Of a DNA stretch of 64,000 nucleotides, positions 34,971 to 42,913 are shown in pieces. The DNA is taken from contig NC_009440.1 of the NCBI RefSeq assembly GCF_000016605.1, positions 1,116,001-1,180,000 of the forward strand, written 5' to 3'. Made by a program: the position numbers and the translations under genes. The notes beneath the pieces were generated by a model. That model had not been told where the DNA came from and made no database searches. It saw nothing but the letters and a program-made list of their open reading frames with translations. The first letter of the stretch is position 1. The number at the start of each line of letters is the position of its first letter. The stretch comes from Metallosphaera sedula DSM 5348 (GTDB lineage Archaea; Thermoproteota; Thermoprotei_A; Sulfolobales; Sulfolobaceae).

Positions 34971-36503
34971 CTAACCATAGTAGGACTTGAGATACTGCAT
35001 CCACTGCGAGGCTATGGTGTTCAGGACCTGCTGTGGGTTGTTCACCTGACCCTCTAGGTAGAGTAGGACCTCGTTATTGAAGGTGGGAAGGAGTTGCTCG
35101 TATGTCGGAGGAATGATGGGTCCGACGTCCCATCCCTCCTCGGCTATGGTGGGCATCACTGTTAACCACTGCCTCTCATATGAGGGGAGAGACGTGTTAG
35201 ACAACAGGATATTGTAGGCCTCCTTAGAGATTGGGAATATCTCGTACATGTAGAAGAGCTTCGCCTGAACCTGTGGCGAGACCAGGAACTGCAGGAATTC
35301 TAGGGCCAACTGCTGATGCTGAGAGTACTTGCTTATTCCCACAAAGTCAGAACCGGCAACGGCGTAACCACCTGGTAAGGGGGCGTATGCAAGTTGCTCC
35401 AACTGGCTCTGATTCAGGCCTCCGAGGGGTCCTGGCCACGATATCATACCTGGGGATTGAGGAAGGTAGTTGATGATGTTGTCGTAGGTTATCTGAACCT
35501 GAGATGGCGGAATCATGTAGGAGACTAGTTGCTTATACACCTCAAGGGCCTGAACACCGGCGGTGGAGTTAATGGAGGGTAATGGGAAGTTGTAGCCGGG
35601 AAGGATCTTACCCTGGAAGTATACCTGAAACTCAGGAAGGCCTGAGATGAGTCCGTCATTTAGGCTCGAGTTCCTCGCGTAGTAGTATCCAAAGATCACC
35701 AGGTAGGAGTTCCATATGTTGTGGGAGGTGTCGTCAGGTAACAGGATTCCGTACTTGGTCACGTGATGCGAGGTGAGGAACTGGTCCACGTCTATGACCA
35801 CGGTCCAGTTCTGCCAGGTTTGGGGTGAGAAGTTCATGTGATACTCGTTGTAGAACTCGTTCTGTAGGGTCTTGTTGTCAAAGATTGTGGTGTTGTAAAC
35901 CAGGGTGTCAACACAGGTCGCGTAAGCTATACCTGCGGTTATGTTCTGATGGGTTGTGTAGTTGTAGACTATCCCCGCATACGTCTCCTGGGGCATTATT
36001 AGGTCGGAGGTGTTAAAGTCCTGCGTAAGGTTTAAGGGAACTAGATAGGGGGCAATCAGGGCCGACGACGTTGGAGTGTATGACATTATATCAAATTGGG
36101 AGGAGTGGGCCTTGAGGTAAGTTAACTCTACGCTGATGTATTGGCTGAAGGGATATGTATACACGTTAACCTTGACGCCCGGATGCTGTTGCTCAAACAG
36201 CTTACCGGCCTCGGTAATGTAATCTCCGCATATACCTGACCAGGCAATAATGTTTAGCGTGGTTGCGTTACCCGTGTTTCCACCACTGGAAGTGCTGGAG
36301 GTTGAAGTCGTAGTCCCGTTGCTCGATGACCCGCCTGAACCGGAGTTCGTCGGGGTCTGAGGTGTGGAGCTCGGCCTGCTAAGCATCATGTATCCAGCAA
36401 TTGCTGCTATCACAATCACGACCACCGCAATCACGGCGATCATGGTTGTGGAAATCCCAAGTCTACTTTTGCGACCAAATTCACGACCGTTCTTGCTTAC
36501 CAT
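34971..36503 (-). CDS. Extracellular solute-binding protein with class III signal peptide
   Basis: 510 residues. The N-terminus KSRLGISTTMIAVIAVVVIV looks like a PibD-processed class III signal (cleavage after Gly), as known for Sulfolobales binding proteins that assemble in the envelope. A Ser/Thr/Gly-rich linker (about 45-80) follows, then a family-1 solute-binding fold (LNIIAWSGICGDYITEAGKL onward). Asn-x-Ser/Thr sites are plentiful, fitting glycosylation. It is the first gene of the importer operon. Ligand not evident from sequence; downstream enzymes suggest glycerophosphodiesters. Confidence 0.85.
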   Translation of the reverse strand: MVSKNGREFGRKSRLGISTTMIAVIAVVVIVIAAIAGYMMLSRPSSTPQTPTNSGSGGSSSNGTTTSTSSTSSGGNTGNATTLNIIAWSGICGDYITEAGKLFEQQHPGVKVNVYTYPFSQYISVELTYLKAHSSQFDIMSYTPTSSALIAPYLVPLNLTQDFNTSDLIMPQETYAGIVYNYTTHQNITAGIAYATCVDTLVYNTTIFDNKTLQNEFYNEYHMNFSPQTWQNWTVVIDVDQFLTSHHVTKYGILLPDDTSHNIWNSYLVIFGYYYARNSSLNDGLISGLPEFQVYFQGKILPGYNFPLPSINSTAGVQALEVYKQLVSYMIPPSQVQITYDNIINYLPQSPGMISWPGPLGGLNQSQLEQLAYAPLPGGYAVAGSDFVGISKYSQHQQLALEFLQFLVSPQVQAKLFYMYEIFPISKEAYNILLSNTSLPSYERQWLTVMPTIAEEGWDVGPIIPPTYEQLLPTFNNEVLLYLEGQVNNPQQVLNTIASQWMQYLKSYYG

Positions 36504-36756
36504 TTAACATCTGAGTACGGTGTCCAAGGTACAATATTTAAAAACTATGATTATATTATATATATTGATATATATCCTATATAGTTCACTAGATACTATG
36601 TATTCTATATAGTTAAGAGTGGTGGGGAGTGACTGGCCAAACAGAGTAGGGGACACATCACTTGACTACTAGAACTGAACAACCTGAAGTCCCCTCTAAT
36701 AGTCAATCTTCTCACGCGACGGATAGATTTAAAGGGTACTCGACCCCTGAGTCGTT
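36504..36756. promoter_or_regulatory. Divergent promoter region, very AT-rich
   Basis: 36531-36615 is a dense run of TATA-like words (atatatattgatatatatcc). It should include the promoter of the binding-protein operon on the minus strand. For the plus-strand permease, agatttaaaggg at 36725-36736 lies about 25 bases before GTG 36757, suggesting a leaderless transcript. Confidence 0.5.
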
Positions 36757-38175
36757 GTGGATAAGGACGAGTCAGGACTAGCAAAGGACGCCATAGGGCT
36801 CTGGGGACTTGTTTTCTACTCTATATCAGTGATTTTGCCCGGGGGAGCCTTTGCCATAACCGGGGCTGCAGCCATTATTTACGGTGGGTACTCGGCTCCG
36901 CTCGCCTTCATTCTCGGAGGGTTGGCCGTGTTCCTATCTGTGATCCCTGTCTACTTCTTTAGTCAGTACATCTCCAGCGCTGGGGGTTATTACAAGTACA
37001 TTGAAAGCTCGATCCCAAACAAGTACCTGTCGAAGAGTGTGGGGTTCTGGCAAGTGTTTTGGGTGGTTGGGGATATGATCGCGGCATCCTCGGTGATTCC
37101 GTGGTTGAGTTGGGCCTACTCTGCCCTGTTCCACGTGTCTCTCCCCCTTGACGTAGTGTTGCTACTTAGTCTAGTAATTCCTGTGTCCTGCCTGCTTGTT
37201 AGTTACTTCGGGATAAGCCTATCATCAAGGATTACCATTGTGGTTGGAACTCTTCAGATAGCCTTTTTCTCTGTGCTGGGGGTCGCCCTCCTCTTGAAAT
37301 CTAGGCATCCTTCACCTGTCTTAAGAGTTGAGGACTTTCACAGCCTATTTCTCTCCATGGTTGTGGGTGCTCTCCTGGCCTACAGCGGTTACGGATCAAT
37401 CATATCCCTTGGAGAGGAGGCTAAGTTATCCAGGAAAACCATAAAGAGGGCTGTGATGGTGTCAGTATCCATCATGGTCCTGTTCTTCAGCTTCGTCGTT
37501 TACAGTATTGTGGCCTCAGCGGGCCCAGATCTCCCGGTTGCCCAGGCCCAGTTGGCCCCTGGTATATACGTGACAGAGGAGCTGTTGGGCGAGAGGGTCT
37601 CGTCACTGGCCCTCGCCATTGTCCTGTTTTCCCAGGTGATCACATCTGTGCTTTTCGGGAGCAGCGGTGCTAGGACAGTGTACAGCCTCGCTCAAGACGG
37701 GTTTTTTCCTGATTTCCTCAAGGTCACTAGACGAAACGGAAGTCCCTTCAGGGCTACAGCCTTCATTATCGGCCTTGGAATGATCGGGTCACTTTCCACA
37801 ATAGTTCCCCTGATCCTAGACTACGGAGTCGGGAAGGGGCTGTTTTACAGCTTTACAATTTGGGCCACCGTCATAACGGTGCTCTTCCTGTTCATTCAGA
37901 TCGTCACGAATATGTCCTTACCCTTTTTCCTGAGAAGGAGAGGGATGAAAGTAAAGGTCCTCGATCACTTGTTGCCGTCCATCACTGGATCCTCAATCCT
38001 GGTTGTGGCCCTTTACTATTCCCTTCAGAACCTGGATCCTCCCCTCAACCTGATTTACTTCATACTTGTGGGATTGGTAATTACACCCTTGGTCATGGTA
38101 TACGCTCTTCATGATTCAATTGAGGTTGAAGAGAGTCCCGGAGGGGCAAGACCCAATCATGAGGGTCTCGGTTAG
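36757..38175 (+). CDS. APC-family amino acid permease
   Basis: 472 residues starting at GTG. It has twelve hydrophobic segments and the APC hallmarks GLVFYSISVILPGGAFAITG in helix 1, VVGALLAYSGYGSIISLGEE in helix 6, and GSSGARTVYSLAQDGFFP in the helix 8 region. These are substrate-binding elements of amino acid or amine transporters. The C-terminal tail is hydrophilic. It stands alone, divergent from the importer operon; substrate not predictable. Confidence 0.85.
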   Translation: MDKDESGLAKDAIGLWGLVFYSISVILPGGAFAITGAAAIIYGGYSAPLAFILGGLAVFLSVIPVYFFSQYISSAGGYYKYIESSIPNKYLSKSVGFWQVFWVVGDMIAASSVIPWLSWAYSALFHVSLPLDVVLLLSLVIPVSCLLVSYFGISLSSRITIVVGTLQIAFFSVLGVALLLKSRHPSPVLRVEDFHSLFLSMVVGALLAYSGYGSIISLGEEAKLSRKTIKRAVMVSVSIMVLFFSFVVYSIVASAGPDLPVAQAQLAPGIYVTEELLGERVSSLALAIVLFSQVITSVLFGSSGARTVYSLAQDGFFPDFLKVTRRNGSPFRATAFIIGLGMIGSLSTIVPLILDYGVGKGLFYSFTIWATVITVLFLFIQIVTNMSLPFFLRRRGMKVKVLDHLLPSITGSSILVVALYYSLQNLDPPLNLIYFILVGLVITPLVMVYALHDSIEVEESPGGARPNHEGLG

Positions 38176-38596
38176 GCCTTAAGGGGTGGCGCTACATCCG
38201 GGACTACCCGGGACCGTTATGTAATTGGTGAAAGCTTCTATGATACGCAGGAAATAGATAACTCCAGAATCACCTCCTAGACTCCTAATCGGTTCAACAG
38301 ACCTTACGTGATAGAAGAATTTCATTTTTACGTGTGGTATAATAAATACTTTCTGAGTAACGCAATTTTAAACTGGGGAGTGAATGAACATCTCTAAAAT
38401 TTTACCTGATTAATCTAGGGAATTTTTAAGTGAGTGATTCTCAGCTATATTGTCCTTGGCACGTTGAGAGAAGTCTAGATTGTTATGGGTTCCGTTGATG
38501 CATGACAAGTTCGCATTTGCATATATCGTCTACTATTCACTCGATCTCCTTACAATCTCTAAATCTAGAAAGAAGTTAGATCCTGCTAAAAGACAT
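38176..38596. other. Intergenic, no gene seen
   Basis: Low GC, with no open frame of note on either strand and no repeat recognised. Confidence 0.45.
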
Positions 38597-38670
38597 AGGT
38601 ATAAGCGGGTACGCGTATACTAGAAAGGTATAAAACAAAGGTATAAAACCTACGTATACGTATACCTCAT
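38597..38670 (+). promoter_or_regulatory. vapBC promoter and likely autoregulatory operator
   Basis: ggtataaaac occurs twice in tandem (38627-38648), and cgtatac/gtatacg palindromes occur at about 38613 and 38651-38664, ending just before ATG 38671. Repeated palindromes over the TATA box fit binding by the AbrB-like antitoxin, as is usual in toxin-antitoxin operons. Confidence 0.55.
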
Positions 38671-38895
38671 ATGGTTAAGGTCACGAAGAAGTACCAGGTC
38701 ACCATTCCGGAGGACGTGAGGAAGAAGATAGGGCTGAAGCCCTTCGAGGAGGTCGAGGTGGTGGCTCTTAATGATAATGAAATACTAGTCAGAAGGAAGC
38801 TGAGGACCGTTAAGGATCCGCTATCCATTCTATTCGGTTCCCAAACCGATGTGGAAGTGCCTCCCGAAAAGGTAGACGAATTTGCAGAAGAATAA
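38671..38895 (+). CDS. vapB: VapB-like antitoxin (AbrB/SpoVT fold)
   Basis: 74 residues. MVKVTKKYQVTIPEDVRKKI is the swapped-hairpin AbrB DNA-binding motif, followed by GLKPFEEVEVVALNDNEILV. The acidic C-terminus (VPPEKVDEFAEE) should bind and neutralise the toxin. It overlaps the toxin gene by 14 bases, and the palindromes upstream fit autorepression. Confidence 0.88.
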   Translation: MVKVTKKYQVTIPEDVRKKIGLKPFEEVEVVALNDNEILVRRKLRTVKDPLSILFGSQTDVEVPPEKVDEFAEE

Positions 38896-39286
38896 ATATT
38901 TCATAGATAGTAATATTTTCTTTTATGCAAAGATAGGCGATAGGAAATACGGTGAGTGCTCTAAGAAGGTGATCCGCAAAATCTACGAGGGAGAGGCTGA
39001 AGGCCATGTGGATGTCTTAGTGTTGTTGGAAGTTGCGAACGCTTTAAGCAAGTTCCACATGAAACGGGAGGAGATTACTAGGGAAATCACGGCCATAATC
39101 TCGTTGCCTATCAACATTGTGGACGTGTCGAAGGAGGACATAGTTGAAAGTTCCGAGATCGATCTGAAACCCTATGACGCCCTACATTATTACGTTTCTA
39201 GGAAAATAGACGCAAGAATTATCTCCGCGGACAGTGATTTTGATAAATTTGGAAGAGTCGATCCATGTGAAATTGACAAGATATAA
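38882..39286 (+). CDS. vapC: VapC-like PIN-domain toxin
   Basis: 134 residues from TTG 38882 (MQKNKYFIDSNIFFYAKIGD). The PIN acids are visible: D in FIDSNIF, E in LLEVANALSKF, D in KPYDALHYY, and D in ISADSDFDKFGRVD. VapC proteins are RNases that cut tRNA or rRNA. Coupled to the AbrB-type antitoxin. A decayed relative lies at about 41236-41765, where the same C-terminal text (DKF-R-D...IDKI) is still readable. Confidence 0.85.
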   Translation: MQKNKYFIDSNIFFYAKIGDRKYGECSKKVIRKIYEGEAEGHVDVLVLLEVANALSKFHMKREEITREITAIISLPINIVDVSKEDIVESSEIDLKPYDALHYYVSRKIDARIISADSDFDKFGRVDPCEIDKI

Positions 39287-39302
39287 CCAATTACAACTTA
39301 AT

Positions 39303-39385
39303 GTGTGGAGTATTTGATTACCTGACGCTAATTCTACGAATTGTTCCGACCAAGAGAATTACGTTAATCTTCGGATACTCCACAC
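39303..39385. repeat. Hairpin element, copy 2 (well preserved)
   Basis: GTGTGGAGTAT at 39303-39313 is the perfect inverse of ATACTCCACAC at 39375-39385. Inside, gattacctgacgctaattct pairs imperfectly with agagaattacgttaatc, so nearly the whole 83 bases folds as one hairpin with loop acgaattgttccgacca. Related to 4812-4895. It may be a MITE-like element, a terminator-like structure after vapC, or a structured RNA. Confidence 0.6.
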
Positions 39386-39600
39386 ACAAACCCGTGAGGT
39401 ACGCCCTAACCTTTCCATTGGGGTTAAGAGTCACGAACGTGCTGAAAAGGTCTCACCTGAAACTGAAACGTAGGCTAAAAGTGTAAAGTCCACGTCAATC
39501 TCCCATATACTCTATAATCTCCCATATACTCTATTATAGACTCTAAGGAAGACAACTTTAAGCAAAAAACTTATCCTCACTCACCCTGACAAGTAATGAA

Positions 39601-40197
39601 ATGCCGGTATACGAGGGAAACGGGAAGAGATTTACCATACCTGATGGAATGACACTTCAAGAGCTTCCTGTGGTAAGCATATCTACCAATGTAACTACCT
39701 ATTTCGGAATTAATCTCGAGAGTGCAGTTATAGTTAAACCAGAATCCACGATTACGTTCTACGTGGAAGTTCCGTTAGATTTAGGAGTATTCGTCACAGA
39801 TGGAAAGAGGTATAGGCAGATAGACCTTAAGGAGAGGTTCAGCAAGAAGTATTCGCTTTACGGCTCTGTGGAGAACGGGATCGTGTATAGGTATTGGGTT
39901 TCCCGCGTATCCGATTCCCCATTCTTCTCCGAGGATAGGGCTCTAACCAAGGTAGTGGTGAAGAATGAGGCCGATACCATAGGCGACTTGAAAATAGTCT
40001 TGTTTGACGTTAGATACTTCTCCCTATTCAAGGATGAGGATAAGGTGATCGGAGAGGAAATAAGGTTAGAACGCCTGAAGAAGGGTCTAGCCATTGTTAA
40101 GCCCACAAATAACCCCTCTATTCCAGGTGCTAAGGTTATGGATTACACTCCCCTTAACCCCTTCACGAGGGGGATTGAAATGGGTGAAGGTACATGA
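39601..40197 (+). CDS. DUF432-like protein paired with MscS
   Basis: 198 residues, soluble and beta-rich: MPVYEGNGKRFTIPDGMTLQ, TITFYVEVPLDLGVFVTDG, and FDVRYFSLFKDEDKVIGEEI. Composition and position match DUF432, an archaeal family found beside mechanosensitive channels. Its stop overlaps the start of the mscS gene by four bases, so the two are co-expressed. Role unknown; a channel accessory is the natural inference. Confidence 0.65.
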   Translation: MPVYEGNGKRFTIPDGMTLQELPVVSISTNVTTYFGINLESAVIVKPESTITFYVEVPLDLGVFVTDGKRYRQIDLKERFSKKYSLYGSVENGIVYRYWVSRVSDSPFFSEDRALTKVVVKNEADTIGDLKIVLFDVRYFSLFKDEDKVIGEEIRLERLKKGLAIVKPTNNPSIPGAKVMDYTPLNPFTRGIEMGEGT

Positions 40198-40964
40198 TCC
40201 AATTCATAAACTACCTAGAGGCTGTCCTAGTAGTTGCAATCTCGTTTGTGGTAGCTAGGATACTTGTAGTAGTTGTGAAGAGAAGACTACATGGAGAACT
40301 TCCGGTTCACGTCACCCAAAACTTAACGAAGGGGATCTACTACGCTCTGATCGCCGTGGGAATTGGAATAGCCATAGGAATTACAGGAATCAACGTTACT
40401 GGACTTCTAGTGACTGGTGGAGTCGTGGGCATTATCCTTGGTCTAGCCCTTCAGAGCACTCTTTCAAATTTCTTTGCAGGGTTACTAATTATTTTTGAGA
40501 AACCCTTCACAGTGGGACAAGTCGTGAATTACCAGGGAGTAATAGGCACAGTCGTGGACATTGGTCTCCTTTCCACAAAGCTATACTCTTGGGAAGGACA
40601 CTTCGTTAGGGTTCCGAACAGCGTGCTTTTCACGTCTCAGCTCGTGAACTACAGCAAGTCGATAGTGAGGCTGGTGAGGATTCAATTCACTGTATTTCAG
40701 GAAAGTGATCTAAACAGAATCATGGAGGCAGTGAAAAATAAGCTCAATGAGCAGTGGTATGTCCTAGTGAACCCAGAGGTAGTCGTTTTCCCCATTCAAT
40801 TTACGGAGAACGGAGTCCAGATTGAGGCTAGAGCGTGGACACCCCAAAGCACGTGGTTTGAGCTATACCGGAATATTGGACAGGTGATAGATCAAGCTCT
40901 TAAGGAGCTGGGGGTTAGATACGCCTACAAAAAGGTTATCTTGGATGAGGATGGGAAGAGGTAG
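40194..40964 (+). CDS. mscS: MscS-family mechanosensitive channel
   Basis: 256 residues. Membrane helices lie at about 4-22, 45-68 and 70-100; the pore helix reads GLALQSTLSNFFAGLLIIFE, the MscS signature, followed by KPFTVGQVVNYQGVIGTVVD of the beta domain. VRVPNSVLFTSQLVNYSKS completes it. Releases solutes on osmotic downshock. Compact, with only three transmembrane helices per subunit and a short C-terminal alpha/beta domain. Confidence 0.92.
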   Translation: MIQFINYLEAVLVVAISFVVARILVVVVKRRLHGELPVHVTQNLTKGIYYALIAVGIGIAIGITGINVTGLLVTGGVVGIILGLALQSTLSNFFAGLLIIFEKPFTVGQVVNYQGVIGTVVDIGLLSTKLYSWEGHFVRVPNSVLFTSQLVNYSKSIVRLVRIQFTVFQESDLNRIMEAVKNKLNEQWYVLVNPEVVVFPIQFTENGVQIEARAWTPQSTWFELYRNIGQVIDQALKELGVRYAYKKVILDEDGKR

Positions 40965-41235
40965 TTTACGTACTAGCTCCAGAGAATTCCTGATAGGGAC
41001 CGATATCGTAGGTTGATGGAGTCGTCTGTGGAGTTATAGCTTATCGTAGTAGTGGATTCATCCACAGAGTTCTGGGTCCCCGTTGACCCTTAAAAAGGCC
41101 GAATTCAGTTGATGTATTGCGTTTCCAGTACATTAGTTTGTGCGATTTGAAAACAAGTATTATCCACCATTCACGCGGGATCGTATACGCATTAGGGTAA
41201 GACTTAAAATTGATTACGTGAATACCTAAATATTT
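40965..41235. other. Intergenic with a hairpin
   Basis: No gene. ctgtgga (about 41025) and tccacag (about 41052) form a small hairpin that could end mscS transcription. Confidence 0.35.
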
Positions 41236-41765
41236 CAGAAGTAATCTTAGTAAGGGTAAAAATCTGAAGAGAAAGGCTGAAAAGCTAGGAGTGAATAAGG
41301 AAAATTATGGGAAAAGCCTTGAAAGAGCAGATCAAGAGAAGGGAGGAAGAGGATGTGAGAAAGGCACTAAGAGAAATTCTTCTAAACTTAGATGTCAGTG
41401 ATGACGAGTGGACTAAAGCAGTTAGGGACAGCAGAAATGAAAGATGAGTACTTTTTGTCGCTTCAACTCCATACCCGCTTTTCTCGGATATGACGTGAGA
41501 GATGAGCCTAAATTTCCGGATATTGGTATTGTAAGGAATCTTACCTTTCATGATGGCACCACCTTGTAGCTGAAACCAGATATAACTCCAGCGACGGCCT
41601 ATGAGTTCACGTGAGGTGACTTGTTTTGTGTATTCATCACTTAGACGAAGCGTGAGGCGTACAATCCATCAAGAGTGAATTCGGATGACTCATACTGTCC
41701 GTGTACGCCGATTTAAATAAATTTCGAAGAATTGATTTATAAATTGATAAGATATAACTGACTAA
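41236..41765 (+). pseudogene. Decayed vapBC pair
   Basis: One frame reads LKRKAEKLGVNKEN; after a frameshift near 41306 another gives MGKALKEQIKRREEEDVRKA and then VSDDEWTKAVRDSRNER with a stop. This is a VapB of the type ending in Glu/Asp-Trp...Arg-x-x-Arg. An overlapping frame would begin VapC but is broken. At 41701-41760 the text resembles the end of the intact vapC (DLNKFRRID...IDKI). Toxin and antitoxin are both dead. It is a different antitoxin class from the intact AbrB-type one. Confidence 0.6.
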
Positions 41766-41800
41766 CAACCTATTAATACTCGTTAAACATAAATCATTAT

Positions 41801-42574
41801 GTGAGTTCGTCCCAGTCCTCCAATCAGATACACTACACCAATAAAGAAGCTTGGGAGGAATATCTCAACAAACTGAAGGAACTTCTATCGATTGTCAGTG
41901 GAATTAGAACGCTCAGGGATAGACTGGATAGGGAACTCAAAAGACCTCTTTCCGAGCTTGCAGATAACGAGACTTATCTAAAGCTCTTGTTTGGTGGCGT
42001 TATGTTTGAGAAGGGGAATATAAACTATCTCGATAAATCCCTTGCCAAGATCGTTCTTAAACTATTTAGTGTTGGACTTTCAGCCGACGAGCTCGCTAGA
42101 ATAGGGAACGAGTTGGAGGGTGGAAGAGATCTCAAAAAGTTAAACGTTATACCGAAGTCATATGAAACCACTCCTTTCATGAAAAATTTAGAGGGCTTAT
42201 GGATTTCACTTTCTAACGTTCTTCAAATTAGGGACTTGAATGCGAGGGAATACGGAGTAGACAGCTTATCAACTGCCTTCACGGATCTAATCAATACAAT
42301 GGGTCCCTTACTACCCACTTACAATGAACTAAGCTTCTTCATCTACTCTTTGTCAGGAGCACCGAGATTTTACATTAACGAGGAGTACCCTGAGTTTTCC
42401 AAGTCTGATACGTTCCAACCCATTGATAACTTCAAGATTACGCTGGAGACAATACTAAGGGACCCCCTTGGAAGGGATCAATTCTCCATTGTGGGAGTAA
42501 AGAGTAGTCCAGGTAGATCTATAATTAATTCTTTGGACCTAATGTTTGACATCTTTGCTATTCTGAGAAAGTAG
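41801..42574 (+). CDS. Unknown protein, first gene of a nuclease-like unit
   Basis: 257 residues from GTG 41801. Helix-rich and soluble, with Leu/Glu/Lys heptad-like stretches at residues 15-60 (NKLKELLSIVSGIRTLRDRL) and no cysteine or metal motif. Ends FDIFAILRK at TAG 42572-42574. The same frame stays open past the TAG to 42913, so this may be the N-terminal part of a 370-residue protein interrupted by one stop codon. AT-rich compared with most genes here. Not recognised; followed by a probable nuclease, so a defence role is possible but unproven. Confidence 0.65.
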   Translation: MSSSQSSNQIHYTNKEAWEEYLNKLKELLSIVSGIRTLRDRLDRELKRPLSELADNETYLKLLFGGVMFEKGNINYLDKSLAKIVLKLFSVGLSADELARIGNELEGGRDLKKLNVIPKSYETTPFMKNLEGLWISLSNVLQIRDLNAREYGVDSLSTAFTDLINTMGPLLPTYNELSFFIYSLSGAPRFYINEEYPEFSKSDTFQPIDNFKITLETILRDPLGRDQFSIVGVKSSPGRSIINSLDLMFDIFAILRK

Positions 42575-42637
42575 GGTGTATATGGTGGAGATGATGAGCT
42601 ATCTAAATATGTCAAACTCTACTATAATACTTCAAAA

Positions 42638-42913
42638 ATGAGCGCAATGGGAGTTGATACGGACGCGGTAGAGGTTTTAGTACCATTTTGCGCTGATAAA
42701 GAATATTATCTATATATCAAGAATAATGGAAATATAGAAGTTTATATCAACAACATTTCCATAAAATTACCTTATGATCGATTCGTCGCAGCCTTGGCGC
42801 CTGCAATGTTTACTAAACTACTAAAAGTGAATATTAGCGAAGCAAGGTCAGATCGACTCTCGTTCAGCTATAACAACAACTTTACCGTTTATTGCTCGGA
42901 GGTCTTAAGATGA
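42638..42913 (+). CDS. Unknown 91-residue protein, in frame with the gene before it
   Basis: From ATG 42638: MSAMGVDTDAVEVLVPFCAD, then beta-like KEYYLYIKNNGNIEVYINNI and a C-terminal FSYNNNFTVYCSEVLR. Codons between the preceding TAG and this ATG also look coding (GDDELSKYVKLYYNTSK), without a second stop. So it is either the C-terminal domain of the 41801 gene after a nonsense mutation, or a separate small gene. It overlaps the next gene by ATGA at 42910-42913. Confidence 0.55.
   Translation: MSAMGVDTDAVEVLVPFCADKEYYLYIKNNGNIEVYINNISIKLPYDRFVAALAPAMFTKLLKVNISEARSDRLSFSYNNNFTVYCSEVLR

Noticed and set aside
35825-36016. Cys-rich 63-codon frame on the plus strand
   Set aside because: Antisense to the solute-binding protein gene; the Cys codons come from complementary Thr/Asn-rich coding sequence.
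42578-42600. VYGGDDEL text resembling a Cas10/GGDD cyclase site
   Set aside because: It lies at the junction after an in-frame TAG, with no palm-domain context before or after; probably chance.
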